64,000 bases of DNA. Origin: Maratus speciosus. Lineage: Eukaryota; Arthropoda; Arachnida; Araneae; Salticidae. Below are positions 47,067 through 61,500 of the stretch, piece after piece. The DNA is taken from positions 77,458,974 through 77,522,973 of the forward strand of contig OZ010796.1 in the NCBI GenBank assembly GCA_963932465.1, given 5' to 3'. Each line of letters begins with the position of its first letter. Position 1 is the stretch's first letter. Made by a program: the position numbers and the translations under genes. The notes below the pieces were generated by a model. It made no database searches. It saw only the letters and a program-made list of their open reading frames with translations, and was not told the origin of the DNA.

Positions 47067-48057
47067 AGTAAAGTTCCGATTATCCGAGTCCCGCTTAACC
47101 GAGTTTCCGCTTTAACGGAGTTATTTTCTTCTGATGGACTGATGGCTTTCATTATTATGCCATTATAAATGAAGTGTTAGGTGAAGATGGAAGAGCAGTC
47201 GTAAAAAGTTTGAACTCTGATTTTCTGGTCAGAATGAAAAAAAAATGGCCATAATTTTTTTAATTTAAAATTCTATCAGTAGTTTTTTTTTTCAAGAAAA
47301 AAAAAAAAAAAAAAAGAAAAAAAAAAGAAAAAAAAAAAAAAATATGGCCATTTTTTTTCCCATTCTGACCAGAAAATCAGAGTTCTAACTTTTTACGGCT
47401 GCTCTTTTATCTTCACCTAACACTTCCTTTATAATGGCTGTTTCATAATAATGAAAGCCATCAGTCCATCAGAAGAAAATGATCGGTTCCAAAGGTATAA
47501 TCTTTCATTTGGTGCCCCTTGGCTCTGGCGCCCGGGGCACACGCCCCCTCTGCCCCCCCCCTCCTTAGTTTCGGCCCTGCCCAAAAGAACCGCCACGACA
47601 CCCACTGCAAGGGGGTCTCCACCAGACACGGTCTAGTCACTCAGAGCTGCACCGATTTAGTGTTATAAAGTAGAGCATCCAGGGCAGGATTGTCCCGCTT
47701 TAGTTTCCTCTGGGGCATTCGAGGGGCATTGCACAATACGGGGAACCACTGACCCACACCCACGTGAGTCATTCACATAAAAGAATTCGCATGTATTACC
47801 AGCTATTTACAGTGTTTGCTTATACAGTAAAGTTCCGATTATCCGAGTCTCGCTTAACCGAGTTTCCGCTTTAACCGAGTTATTTTCTTCTGATGGACTG
47901 ATGGCTTTCCTTATTATGCCATTATAAATGAAGTGTTAGGTGAAGATGGAAGAGCAGTCGTAAAATGTTTGAACTCTGATTTTCTGGTCAGAATGAAAAA
48001 AAAAATGGCCATAATTTTTTTAATTTAAAATTCTATCAGTAGTATATTTTTTTTCAA

Positions 48058-48090
<33 letters not shown>

Positions 48091-50298
48091 AAAAAAATAT
48101 GTCCATTTTTTTTTCCCATTCTGACCAGAAAATCAGAGTTCTAACTTTTTACGGCTGCTCTTTTATCTTCACCTAACACTTCCTTCATAATGGCTGTTTC
48201 ATAATAATGAAAGCCATCAGTCCATCAGAAGAAAATGATCGGTTCCAAAGGTATAATCTTTCATTTGGCGCCCCTTGGCTCTGGCGCCCGTGGCACACGC
48301 CCCCTCTGCCCCCCCCCCCTTATTTTCGACCCTGACCAAAAGAACCGCCACGACACCCACTGCAAGGGGGTCTCCACCAGACACGGGCTAGTCACTCAGA
48401 GCTGCACCGATTTAGTGTTATAAAGTAGAGCATCCAGGGCAGGATTGTCCCGCTTTAGTTTCCTCTGGGGCATTCGAGGGGCATTGCACAATACGGGGAA
48501 CCACTGACCCACACCCACGTGAGTCATTCACATAAAAGAATTCGCATGTATTACCAGGTATTTACAGTGTTTGCTTATACAGTAAAGTTCCGATTATCCG
48601 AGTCCCGCTTAACCGAGTTTCCGCTTTAACCGAGTTATTTTCTTCTGATGGACTGATGGCTTTCATTATTATGCCATTATAAATGAAGTGTTAGGTGAAG
48701 ATGGAAGAGCAGTCGTAAAAAGTTTGAACTCTGATTTTCTGGTCAGAATGAAAAAAAAATGGCCATAATTTTTTTAAATTAAAATTCTATCAGTAGTGTT
48801 TTTTTTTTCAAAAAAAAAAAAAAAAAATAAAGAAAAAGAAAAAAAAAATGGCCATTTTTTTTCCCATTCTGACCAGAAAATCAGAGTTCTAACTTTTTAC
48901 GGCTGCTCTTTTATCTTCACCTAACACTTCCTTCATAATGGCTGTTCCATAATAATGAAAGCCATCAGTCCATCAGAAGAAAATGATCGGTTCCAAAGGT
49001 ATAATCTTTCATTTGGCGCCCCTTGGCTCTGGCGCCCGGGGCACACGCCCCCTCTGCCCCCCCCCTTAGTTTCGGCCCTGACCAAAAGAACCGCCACGAC
49101 ACCCACTGCAAGGGGGTCTCCACCATACACGGGCTAGTCACTCAGAGCTGCACCGATTTAGTCTTATAAAGTAGAGCATCCCAAGCAGGATTGTCCCCCT
49201 TTAGAACCTCTGGGGCATTCGAGGGGCATTGCACAATACGGGGAACCACTGACCCACACCCACGTGAGTCATTCACATAAAAGAATTCGCATGTATTACC
49301 AGCTATTTACAGTGTTTGCTTATACAGTAAAGTTCCGATTATCCGAGTCCCGCTTAACCGAGTTTCCGCTTTAACCGAGTTATTTTCTTCTGATGGACTG
49401 ATGGCTTTCATTATTATGCCATTATAAATGAAGTGTTAGGTGAAGATGGAAGAGCAGTCGTAAAAAGTTTGAACTCTGATTTTCTGGTCAGAATGAAAAA
49501 AAAATGGCCATAATTTTTTTAATTAAAATTCTATCAGTAGTTTTTTTTTTTCAAAAAAAAAAGAAAGAAAAAAAGAAAAAAAAAAAATATGGCCATTTTT
49601 TTTCCCATTCTGACCAGAAAATCAGAGTTCTAACTTTTTACGGCTGCTCTTTTATCTTCACCTAACACTTCCTTTATAATGGCTGTTTCATAATAATGAA
49701 AGCCATCAGTCCATCAGAAGAAAATGATCGGTTCCAAAGGTATAATCTTTCATTTGGCGCCCATTGGCTCTGGCGCCCGTGGCACACGCCCCCTCTGCCC
49801 CCCCCTTAGTTTCGGCCCTGACCAAAAGAACCGCCACGACACCCACTGCAAGGGGGTCTCCACCAGACACGGGCTAGTCACTCAGAGCTGCACCGATTTA
49901 GTCTTATAAAGTAGAGCATCCCAAGCAGGATTGTCCCCCTTTAGTTTCCTCTGGGGCATTCGAGGGGCATTGCACAATACGGGGAACCACTGACCCACAC
50001 CCACGTGAGTCATTCACATAAAAGAATTCGCATGTATTACCAGCTATTTACAGTGTTTGCTTATACAGTAAAGTTCCGATTATCCGAGTCCCGCTTAACC
50101 GAGTTTCCGCTTTAACCGAGTTATTTTCTTCTGATGGACTGATGGCTTTCATTATTATGCCATTATAAATGAAGTGTTAGGTGAAGATGGAAGAGCAGTC
50201 GTAAAAAGTTTGAACTCTGATTTTCTGGTCAGAATGAAAAAAAAATGGCCATAATTTTTTTAATTTAAAATTCTATCAGTAGTTTCTTTTTCAAGAAA

Positions 50299-50330
<32 letters not shown>

Positions 50331-51809
50331 AAAAAAAAAATATGGCCATTTTTTTTCCCATTCTGACCAGAAAATCAGAGTTCTAACTTTTTACGGCTGC
50401 TCTTTTATCTTCACCTAACACTTCCTTTATAATGGCTGTTTCATAATAATGAAAGCCATCAGTCCATCAGAAGAAAATGATCGGTTCCAAAGGTATAATC
50501 TTTCATTTGGCGCCCCTTGGCTCTGGCGCCCGGGGCACACGCCCCCTCTGCCCCCCCCCCTTAGTTTCGGCCCTGCCCAAAAGAACCGCCACGACACCCA
50601 CTGCAAGGGGGTCTCCACCAGACACGGTCTAGTCACTCAGAGCTGCACCGATTTAGTGTTATAAAGTAGAGCATCCAGGGCAGGATTGTCCCGCTTTAGT
50701 TTCCTCTGGGGCATTCGAGGGGCATTGCACAATACGGGGAACCACTGACCCACACCCACGTGAGTCATTCACATAAAAGAATTCGCATGTATTACCAGCT
50801 ATTTACAGTGTTTGCTTATACAGTAAAGTTCCGATTATCCGAGTCCCGCTTAACCGAGTTTCCGCTTTAACCGAGTTATTTTCTTCTGATGGACTGATGG
50901 CTTTCATTATTATGCCATTATAAATGAAGTGTTAGGTGAAGATGGAAGAGCAGTCGTAAAAAGTTTGAACTCTGATTTTCTGGTCAGAATGAAAAAAAAA
51001 TGGCCATAATTTTTTTAATTTAAAATTCTATCAGTAGTTTTTTTTTTCAAGAAAAAAAAAAAAAAAAAAGAAAAAAAAAAGAAAAAAAAAAAAAAAATAT
51101 GGCCATTTTTTTTCCCATTCTGACCAGAAAATCAGAGTTCTAACTTTTTACGGCTGCTCTTTTATCTTCACCTAACACTTCCTTTATAATGGCTGTTTCA
51201 TAATAATGAAAGCCATCAGTCCATCAGAAGAAAATGATCGGTTCCAAAGGTATAATCTTTCATTTGGTGCCCCTTGGCTCTGGCGCCCGGGGCACACGCC
51301 CCCTCTGCCCCCCCCCTCCTTAGTTTCGGCCCTGCCCAAAAGAACCGCCACGACACCCACTGCAAGGGGGTCTCCACCAGACACGGTCTAGTCACTCAGA
51401 GCTGCACCGATTTAGTGTTATAAAGTAGAGCATCCAGGGCAGGATTGTCCCGCTTTAGTTTCCTCTGGGGCATTCGAGGGGCATTGCACAATACGGGGAA
51501 CCACTGACCCACACCCACGTGAGTCATTCACATAAAAGAATTCGCATGTATTACCAGCTATTTACAGTGTTTGCTTATACAGTAAAGTTCCGATTATCCG
51601 AGTCTCGCTTAACCGAGTTTCCGCTTTAACCGAGTTATTTTCTTCTGATGGACTGATGGCTTTCCTTATTATGCCATTATAAATGAAGTGTTAGGTGAAG
51701 ATGGAAGAGCAGTCGTAAAATGTTTGAACTCTGATTTTCTGGTCAGAATGAAAAAAAAAATGGCCATAATTTTTTTAATTTAAAATTCTATCAGTAGTAT
51801 ATTTTTTTT

Positions 51810-51853
<44 letters not shown>

Positions 51854-54048
51854 GTCCATTTTTTTTTCCCATTCTGACCAGAAAATCAGAGTTCTAACTT
51901 TTTACGGCTGCTCTTTTATCTTCACCTAACACTTCCTTCATAATGGCTGTTTCATAATAATGAAAGCCATCAGTCCATCAGAAGAAAATGATCGGTTCCA
52001 AAGGTATAATCTTTCATTTGGCGCCCCTTGGCTCTGGCGCCCGTGGCACACGCCCCCTCTGCCCCCCCCCCTTATTTTCGACCCTGACCAAAAGAACCGC
52101 CACGACACCCACTGCAAGGGGGTCTCCACCAGACACGGGCTAGTCACTCAGAGCTGCACCGATTTAGTGTTATAAAGTAGAGCATCCAGGGCAGGATTGT
52201 CCCGCTTTAGTTTCCTCTGGGGCATTCGAGGGGCATTGCACAATACGGGGAACCACTGACCCACACCCACGTGAGTCATTCACATAAAAGAATTCGCATG
52301 TATTACCAGGTATTTACAGTGTTTGCTTATACAGTAAAGTTCCGATTATCCGAGTCCCGCTTAACCGAGTTTCCGCTTTAACCGAGTTATTTTCTTCTGA
52401 TGGACTGATGGCTTTCATTATTATGCCATTATAAATGAAGTGTTAGGTGAAGATGGAAGAGCAGTCGTAAAAAGTTTGAACTCTGATTTTCTGGTCAGAA
52501 TGAAAAAAAAATGGCCATAATTTTTTTAAATTAAAATTCTATCAGTAGTGTTTTTTTTTTCAAAAAAAAAAAAAAAAAATAAAGAAAAAGAAAAAAAAAA
52601 TGGCCATTTTTTTTCCCATTCTGACCAGAAAATCAGAGTTCTAACTTTTTACGGCTGCTCTTTTATCTTCACCTAACACTTCCTTCATAATGGCTGTTCC
52701 ATAATAATGAAAGCCATCAGTCCATCAGAAGAAAATGATCGGTTCCAAAGGTATAATCTTTCATTTGGCGCCCCTTGGCTCTGGCGCCCGGGGCACACGC
52801 CCCCTCTGCCCCCCCCTTAGTTTCGGCCCTGACCAAAAGAACCGCCACGACACCCACTGCAAGGGGGTCTCCACCATACACGGGCTAGTCACTCAGAGCT
52901 GCACCGATTTAGTCTTATAAAGTAGAGCATCCCAAGCAGGATTGTCCCCCTTTAGAACCTCTGGGGCATTCGAGGGGCATTGCACAATACGGGGAACCAC
53001 TGACCCACACCCACGTGAGTCATTCACATAAAAGAATTCGCATGTATTACCAGCTATTTACAGTGTTTGCTTATACAGTAAAGTTCCGATTATCCGAGTC
53101 CCGCTTAACCGAGTTTCCGCTTTAACCGAGTTATTTTCTTCTGATGGACTGATGGCTTTCATTATTATGCCATTATAAATGAAGTGTTAGGTGAAGATGG
53201 AAGAGCAGTCGTAAAAAGTTTGAACTCTGATTTTCTGGTCAGAATGAAAAAAAAATGGCCATAATTTTTTTAATTAAAATTCTATCAGTAGTTTTTTTTT
53301 TTCAAAAAAAAAAGAAAAGAAAAAAAGAAAAAAAAAAATATGGCCATTTTTTTTCCCATTCTGACCAGAAAATCAGAGTTCTAACTTTTTACGGCTGCTC
53401 TTTTATCTTCACCTAACACTTCCTTTATAATGGCTGTTTCATAATAATGAAAGCCATCAGTCCATCAGAAGAAAATGATCGGTTCCAAAGGTATAATCTT
53501 TCATTTGGCGCCCATTGGCTCTGGCGCCCGTGGCACACGCCCCCTCTGCCCCCCCCTTAGTTTCGGCCCTGACCAAAAGAACCGCCACGACACCCACTGC
53601 AAGGGGGTCTCCACCAGACACGGGCTAGTCACTCAGAGCTGCACCGATTTAGTCTTATAAAGTAGAGCATCCCAAGCAGGATTGTCCCCCTTTAGTTTCC
53701 TCTGGGGCATTCGAGGGGCATTGCACAATACGGGGAACCACTGACCCACACCCACGTGAGTCATTCACATAAAAGAATTCGCATGTATTACCAGCTATTT
53801 ACAGTGTTTGCTTATACAGTAAAGTTCCGATTATCCGAGTCCCGCTTAACCGAGTTTCCGCTTTAACCGAGTTATTTTCTTCTGATGGACTGATGGCTTT
53901 CATTATTATGCCATTATAAATGAAGTGTTAGGTGAAGATGGAAGAGCAGTCGTAAAAAGTTTGAACTCTGATTTTCTGGTCAGAATGAAAAAAAAATGGC
54001 CATAATTTTTTTAATTTAAAATTCTATCAGTAGTTTCTTTTTCAAGAA

Positions 54049-54080
<32 letters not shown>

Positions 54081-54569
54081 AAAAAAAAATATGGCCATTT
54101 TTTTTCCCATTCTGACCAGAAAATCAGAGTTCTAACTTTTTACGGCTGCTCTTTTATCTTCACCTAACACTTCCTTTATAATGGCTGTTTCATAATAATG
54201 AAAGCCATCAGTCCATCAGAAGAAAATGATCGGTTCCAAAGGTATAATCTTTCATTTGGCGCCCCTTGGCTCTGGCGCCCGGGGCACACGCCCCCTCTGC
54301 CCCCCCCCCTTAGTTTCGGCCCTGCCCAAAAGAACCGCCACGACACCCACTGCAAGGGGGTCTCCACCAGACACGGTCTAGTCACTCAGAGCTGCACCGA
54401 TTTAGTGTTATAAAGTAGAGCATCCAGGGCAGGATTGTCCCGCTTTAGTTTCCTCTGGGGCATTCGAGGGGCATTGCACAATACGGGGAACCACTGACCC
54501 ACACCCACGTGAGTCATTCACATAAAAGAATTCGCATGTATTACCAGCTATTTACAGTGTTTGCTTATA
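47067..54569 (+). repeat. HOR domain III: 5-mer G-H-I-J-K, two copies of ~3.75 kb
   Basis: Starts: 47067 G, 47825 H, 48580 I, 49325 J, 50067 K; 50821 G, 51580 H, 52332 I, 53077 J, 53817 K. HOR periods are 3,754 and 3,749 bp. Markers: G has TTCAAGAAAA, GGTGCCCC and CCCTCCTTAG. H has GAGTCTCGC, CTTTCCTTATT, GTAAAATG and ATGTCC. I has TTTAAATTAAAA, CTGTTCCATAA, CCATACACGG and TTTAGAACCTC. J has the GGCGCCCATTGG block with an ATCAGTAG loop. K has TAGTTTCTTTTTCAAG. G, H and K share TAGTGTTATAAAG and ATCCAGGGCAGG, which are absent from domains I and II. Confidence 0.9.
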
Positions 54570-56820
54570 CAGTAAAGTTCCGATTATCCGAGTCCCGCTT
54601 AACCGAGTTTCCGCTTTAACCGAGTTATTTTCTTCTGATGGACTGATGGCTTTCATTATTATGCCATTATAAATGAAGTGTTAGGTGAAGATGGAAGAGC
54701 AGTCGTAAAAAGTTTGAACTCTGATTTTCTGGTCAGAATGAAAAAAAAATGGCCATAATTTTTTTAAATTAAAATTCTATCAGTAGTGTTTTTTTTTCAA
54801 AAAAAAAAAAAAAAAAAAAAGAAAAAGAAAAAAAAAATGGCCATTTTTTTTCCCATTCTGACCAGAAAATCAGAGTTCTAACTTTTTACGGCTGCTCTTT
54901 TATCTTCACCTAACACTTCCTTCATAATGGCTGTTCCATAATAATGAAAGCCATCAGTCCATCAGAAGAAAATGATCGGTTCCAAAGGTATAATCTTTCA
55001 TTTGGCGCCCCTTGGCTCTGGCGCCCGGGGCACACGCCCCCTCTGCCCCCCCCCCCCCTTAGTTTCGGCCCTGACCAAAAGAACCGCCACGACACCCACT
55101 GCAAGGGGGTCTCCACCATACACGGGCTAGTCACTCAGAGCTGCACCGATTTAGTCTTATAAAGTAGAGCATCCCAAGCAGGATTGTCCCCCTTTAGAAC
55201 CTCTGGGGCATTCGAGGGGCATTGCACAATACGGGGAACCACTGACCCACACCCACGTGAGTCATTCACATAAAAGAATTCGCATGTATTACCAGCTATT
55301 TACAGTGTTTGCTTATACAGTAAAGTTCCGATTATCCGAGTCCCGCTTAACCGAGTTTCCGCTTTAACCGAGTTATTTTCTTCTGATGGACTGATGGCTT
55401 TCATTATTATGCCATTATAAATGAAGTGTTAGGTGAAGATGGAAGAGCAGTCGTAAAAAGTTTGAACTCTGATTTTCTGGTCAGAATGAAAAAAAAATGG
55501 CCATAATTTTTTTAATTAAAATTCTATCAGTAGTTTTTTTTTTCAAAAAAAAAAGAAAGAAAAAAAGAAAAAAAAAAAAATATGGCCATTTTTTTTCCCA
55601 TTCTGACCAGAAAATCAGAGTTCTAACTTTTTACGGCTGCTCTTTTATCTTCACCTAACACTTCCTTTATAATGGCTGTTTCATAATAATGAAAGCCATC
55701 AGTCCATCAGAAGAAAATGATCGGTTCCAAAGGTATAATCTTTCATTTGGCGCCCATTGGCTCTGGCGCCCGTGGCACACGCCCCCTCTGCCCCCCCCCC
55801 CCTTAGTTTCGGCCCTGACCAAAAGAACCGCCACGACACCCACTGCAAGGGGGTCTCCACCAGACACGGGCTAGTCACTCAGAGCTGCACCGATTTAGTC
55901 TTATAAAGTAGAGCATCCCAAGCAGGATTGTCCCCCTTTAGTTTCCTCTGGGGCATTCGAGGGGCATTGCACAATACGGGGAACCACTGACCCACACCCA
56001 CGTGAGTCATTCACATAAAAGAATTCGCATGTATTACCAGCTATTTACAGTGTTTGCTTATACAGTAAAGTTCCGATTATCCGAGTCCCGCTTAACCGAG
56101 TTTCCGCTTTAACCGAGTTATTTTCTTCTGATGGACTGATGGCTTTCATTATTATGCCATTATAAATGAAGTGTTAGGTGAAGATGGAAGAGCAGTCGTA
56201 AAAAGTTTGAACTCTGATTTTCTGGTCAGAATGAAAAAAAAATGGCCATAATTTTTTTAATTTAAAATTCTATCAGTAGTTTCTTTTTCAAGAAAAAAAA
56301 AAAAAAAAAAAAAGAAAAAAAAAGAAAAATAAAAAAAAAATATGGCCATTTTTTTTCCCATTCTGACCAGAAAATCAGAGTTCTAACTTTTTACGGCTGC
56401 TCTTTTATCTTCACCTAACACTTCCTTTATAATGGCTGTTTCATAATAATGAAAGCCATCAGTCCATCAGAAGAAAATGATCGGTTCCAAAGGTATAATC
56501 TTTCATTTGGCGCCCCTTGGCTCTGGCGCCCGGGGCACACGCCCCCTCTGCCCCCCCCCCTTAGTTTCGGCCCTGCCCAAAAGAACCGCCACGACACCCA
56601 CTGCAAGGGGGTCTCCACCAGACACGGTCTAGTCACTCAGAGCTGCACCGATTTAGTGTTATAAAGTAGAGCATCCAGGGCAGGATTGTCCCGCTTTAGT
56701 TTCCTCTGGGGCATTCGAGGGGCATTGCACAATACGGGGAACCACTGACCCACACCCACGTGAGTCATTCACATAAAAGAATTCGCATGTATTACCAGCT
56801 ATTTACAGTGTTTGCTTATA
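54570..56820 (+). repeat. Truncated HOR copy: 3-mer I-J-K
   Basis: Starts 54570 I, 55318 J, 56063 K (2,251 bp). It carries the same markers as the second half of domain III, as if one G-H pair had been lost by unequal exchange. Confidence 0.85.
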
Positions 56821-58549
56821 CAGTAAAGTTCCGATTATCCGAGTCCCGCTTAACCGAGTTTCCGCTTTAACCGAGTTATTTTCTTCTGATGGACTGATGG
56901 CTTTCATTATTATGCCATTATAAATGAAGTGTTAGGTGAAGATGGAAGAGCAGTCGTAAAATGTTTGAACTCTGATTTTCTGGTCAGAATGAAAAAAAAA
57001 ATGGCCATAATTTTTTTAATTTAAAATTCTATCAGTAGTATATTTTTTTTTCAAAAAAAAAAAAAAAAAAAAAAAAAGAAAAAGAAAAAAAAAATATGTC
57101 CATTTTTTTTCCCATTCTGACCAGAAAATCAGAGTTCTAACTTTTTACGGCTGCTCTTTTATCTTCACCTAACACTTCCTTTATAATGGCTGTTTCATAA
57201 TAATGAAAGCCATCAGTCCATCAGAAGAAAATGATCGGTTCCAAAGGTATAATCTTTCATTTGGCGCCCATTGGCTCTGGCGCCCGTGGCACACGCCCCC
57301 TCTGCCCCCCCCCTTATTTTCGACCCTGACCAAAAGAACCGCCACGACACCCACTGCAAGGGGGTCTCCACCAGACACGGGCTAGTCACTCAGAGCTGCA
57401 CCGATTTAGTCTTATAAAGTAGAGCATCCCAAGCAGGATTGTCCCCCTTTAGTTTCCTCTGGGGCATTCGAGGGGCATTGCACAATACGGGGAACCACTG
57501 CCCCACACCCACGTGAGTCATTCACATAAAAGAATTCGCATGTATTACCAGCTATTTACAGTGTTTGCTTATACAGTAAAGTTCCGATTATACGAGTCCC
57601 GCTTAACCGAGTTTCCGCTTTAACCGAGTTATTTTCTTCTGATGGACTGATGGCTTTCATTATTATGCCATTATAAATGAAGTGTTAGGTGAAGATGGAA
57701 GAGCAGTCGTAAAAAGTTTGAACTCTGATTTTCTGGTCAGAATGAAAAAAAAAATGGCCATAATTTTTTTAATTTAAAATTCTATCAGTAGTTTTTTTTT
57801 TCAAGAAAAAAAAAAAAAAAAAAAAGAAAAATAAAAAAAAAATATGGCCATTTTTTTTCCCATTCTGACCAGAAAATCAGAATTCTAACTTTTTACGGCT
57901 GCTTTTTTATCTTCACCTAACACTTCCTTTATAATGGCTGTTTCATAATAATGAAAGCCATCAGTCCATCAGAAGAAAATGATCGGTTCCAAAGGTATAA
58001 TCTTTCATTTGGCGCCCCTTGGCTCTGGCGCCCGGGGCACACGCCCCCTCTGCCCCCCCCTTAGTTTCGGCCCTGCCCAAAAGAACCGCCACGACACCCA
58101 CTGCAAGGGGGTCTCCACCAGACACGGGCTAGTCACTCAGAGCTGCTCCGATTTAGTGTTATAAAGTAGAGCATCCAGGGCAGGATTGTCCCGCTTTAGT
58201 TTCCTCTGGGGCATTCGAGGGGCATTGCACAATACGGGGAACCACTGACCCACACCCACGTGAGTCATTCACATAAAAGAATTCGCATGTATTACCAGCT
58301 ATTTACAGTGTTTGCTTATACAGTAAAGTTCCGATTATCCGAGTCCCGCTTAACCGAGTTTCCGCTTTAACCGAGTTATTTTCTTCTGATGGACTGATGG
58401 CTTTCATTATTATGCCATTATAAATGAAGTGTTAGGTGAAGATGGAAGAGCAGTCGTAAAAAGTTTGAACTCTGATTTTCTGGTCAGAATGAAAAAAAAA
58501 TGGCCATAATTTTTTTAATTTAAAATTCTATCAGTAGTTTTTTTTTTCA

Positions 58550-58580
<31 letters not shown>

Positions 58581-61500
58581 GAAAAAAAAAAGAAAAAGAA
58601 AAAAAAATATGGCCATTTTTTTTCCCATTCTGACCAGAAAATCAGAGTTCTAACTTTTTACGGCTGCTTTTTTATCTTCACCTAACACTTCCTTTATAAT
58701 GGCTGTTTCATAATAATGAAAGCCATCAGTCCATCAGAAGAAAATGATCGGTTCCAAAGGTATAATCTTTCATTTGGCGCCCCTTGGCTCTGGCGCCCGG
58801 GGCACACGCCCCCTCTGCCCCCCCCTTAGTTTCGGCCCTGCCCAAAAGAACCGCCACGACACCCACTGCAAGGGGGTCTCCACCAGACACGGGCTAGTCA
58901 CTCAGAGCTGCTCCGATTTAGTGTTATAAAGTAGAGCATCCAGGGCAGGATTGTCCCGCTTTAGTTTCCTCTGGGGCATTCGAGGGGCATTGCACAATAC
59001 GGGGAACCACTGACCCACACCCACGTGAGTCATTCACATAAAAGAATTCGCATGTATTACCAGCTATTTACAGTGTTTGCTTATACAGTAAAGTTCCGAT
59101 TATCCGAGTCCCGCTTAACCGAGTTTCCGCTTTAACCGAGTTATTTTCTTCTGATGGACTGATGGCTTTCATTATTATGCCATTATAAATGAAGTGTTAG
59201 GTGAAGATGGAAGAGCAGTCGTAAAAAGTTTGAACTCTGATTTTCTGGTCAGAATGAAAAAAAAATGGCCATAATTTTTTTAATTTAAAATTCTATCAGT
59301 AGTTTTTTTTTTCAAAAAAAAAAAAAAAAAAAAAAAAGAAAAAAAAAAGAAAAAGAAAAAAAAAATATGGCCATTTTTTTTCCCATTCTGACCAGAAAAT
59401 CAGAGTTCTAACTTTTTACGGCTGCTCTTTTATCTTCACCTAACACTTCCTTTATAATGGCTGTTTCATAATAATGAAAGCCATCAGTCCATCAGAAGAA
59501 AATGATCGGTTCCAAAGGTATAATCTTTCATTTGGCGCCCCTTGGCTCTGGCGCCCGGGGCACACGCCCCCTCTGCCCCCCCCCCCCCTTAGTTTCGGCC
59601 CTGCCCAAAAGAACCGCCACGACACCCACTGCAAGGGGGTCTCCACCAGACACGGTCTAGTCACTCAGAGCTGCACCGATTTAGTGTTATAAAGTAGAGC
59701 ATCCAGGGCAGGATTGTCCCGCTTTAGTTTCCTCTGGGGCATTCGAGGGGCATTGCACAATACGGGGAACCACTGACCCACACCCACGTGAGTCATTCAC
59801 ATAAAAGAATTCGCATGTATTACCAGCTATTTACAGTGTTTGCTTATACAGTAAAGTTCCGATTATCCGAGTCCCGCTTAACCGAGTTTCCGCTTTAACC
59901 GAGTTATTTTCTTCTGATGGACTGATGGCTTTCATTATTATGCCATTATAAATGAAGTGTTAGGTGAAGATGGAAGAGCAGTCGTAAAATGTTTGAACTC
60001 TGATTTTCTGGTCAGAATGAAAAAAAAAATGGCCATAATTTTTTTAATTTAAAATTCTATCAGTAGTATATTTTTTTTTCAAAAAAAAAAAAAAAAGAAA
60101 AAAAAAAAAAAAAAAAAGAAAAAAAAATATGGCCATTTTTTTTCCCATTCTGACCAGAAAATCAGAGTTCTAACTTTTTACGGCTGCTCTTTTATCTTCA
60201 CCTAACACTTCCTTTATAATGGCTGTTTCATAATAATGAAAGCCATCAGTCCATCAGAAGAAAATGATCGGTTCCAAAGGTATAATCTTTCATTTGGCGC
60301 CCATTGGCTCTGGCGCCCGTGGCACACGCCCCCTCTGCCCCCCCCCCTTATTTTCGGCCCTGACCAAAAGAACCGCCACGACACCCACTGCAAGGGGGTC
60401 TCCACCAGACACGGGCTAGTCACTCAGAGCTGCACCGATTTAGTCTTATAAAGTAGAGCATCCCAAGCAGGATTGTCCCCCTTTAGTTTCCTCTGGGGCA
60501 TTCGAGGGGCATTGAACAATACGGGGAACCACTGACCCACACCCACGTGAGTCATTCACATAAAAGAATTCGCATGTATTACCAGCTATTTAACGTGTTT
60601 GCTTATACAGTAAAGTTCCGATTATCCGAGTCCCGCTTAACCGAGTTTCCGCTTTAACCGAGTTATTTTCTTCTGATGGACTGATGGCTTTCATTATTAT
60701 GCCATTATAAATGAAGTGTTATGTGAAGATGGAAGAGCAGTCGTAAAAAGTTTGAACTCTGATTTTCTAGTCAGAATGAAAAAAAAAATGGCCATAATTT
60801 TTTTAATTTAAAATTCTATCAGTAGTTTTTTTTTTCAAAAAAAAAAAAAAAAGAAAAGAAAAAGAAAAAAAAAAAAGAAAAAGAAAAAAAAAATATGGCC
60901 ATTTTTTTTCCCATTCTGACCAGAAAATCAGAGTTCTAACTTTTTACGGCTGCTTTTTTATCTTCACCTAACACTTCCTTTATAATGGCTGTTTCATAAT
61001 AATGAAAGCCATCAGTCCATCAGAAGAAAATGATTGGTTCCAAAGGTATAATCTTTCATTTGGCGCCCCTTGGCTCTGGCGCCCGGGGCACACGCCCCCT
61101 GTGCCCCCCCCTTAGTTTCGGCCCTGCCCAAAAGAACCGCCACGACACCCACTGCAAGGGGGTCTCCACCAGACACGGGCTAGTCACTCAGAGCTGCTCC
61201 GATTCAGTGTTATAAAGTAGAGCATCCAGGGCAGGATTGTCCCGCTTTAGTTTCCTCTGGGGCATTCGAGGGGCATTGCACAATACGGGGAACCACTGAC
61301 CCACACCCACGTGAGATATTCACATAAAATAATTCGCATGTATTACCAGCTATTTACAGTGTTTGCTTATACAGTAAAGTTCCGATTATCCGAGTCCCGC
61401 TTAACCGAGTTTCCGCTTTAACCGAGTTATTTTCTTCTGATGGACTGATGGCTTTCATTATTATGCCATTATAAATGAAGTGTTAGGTGAAGATGGAAGA

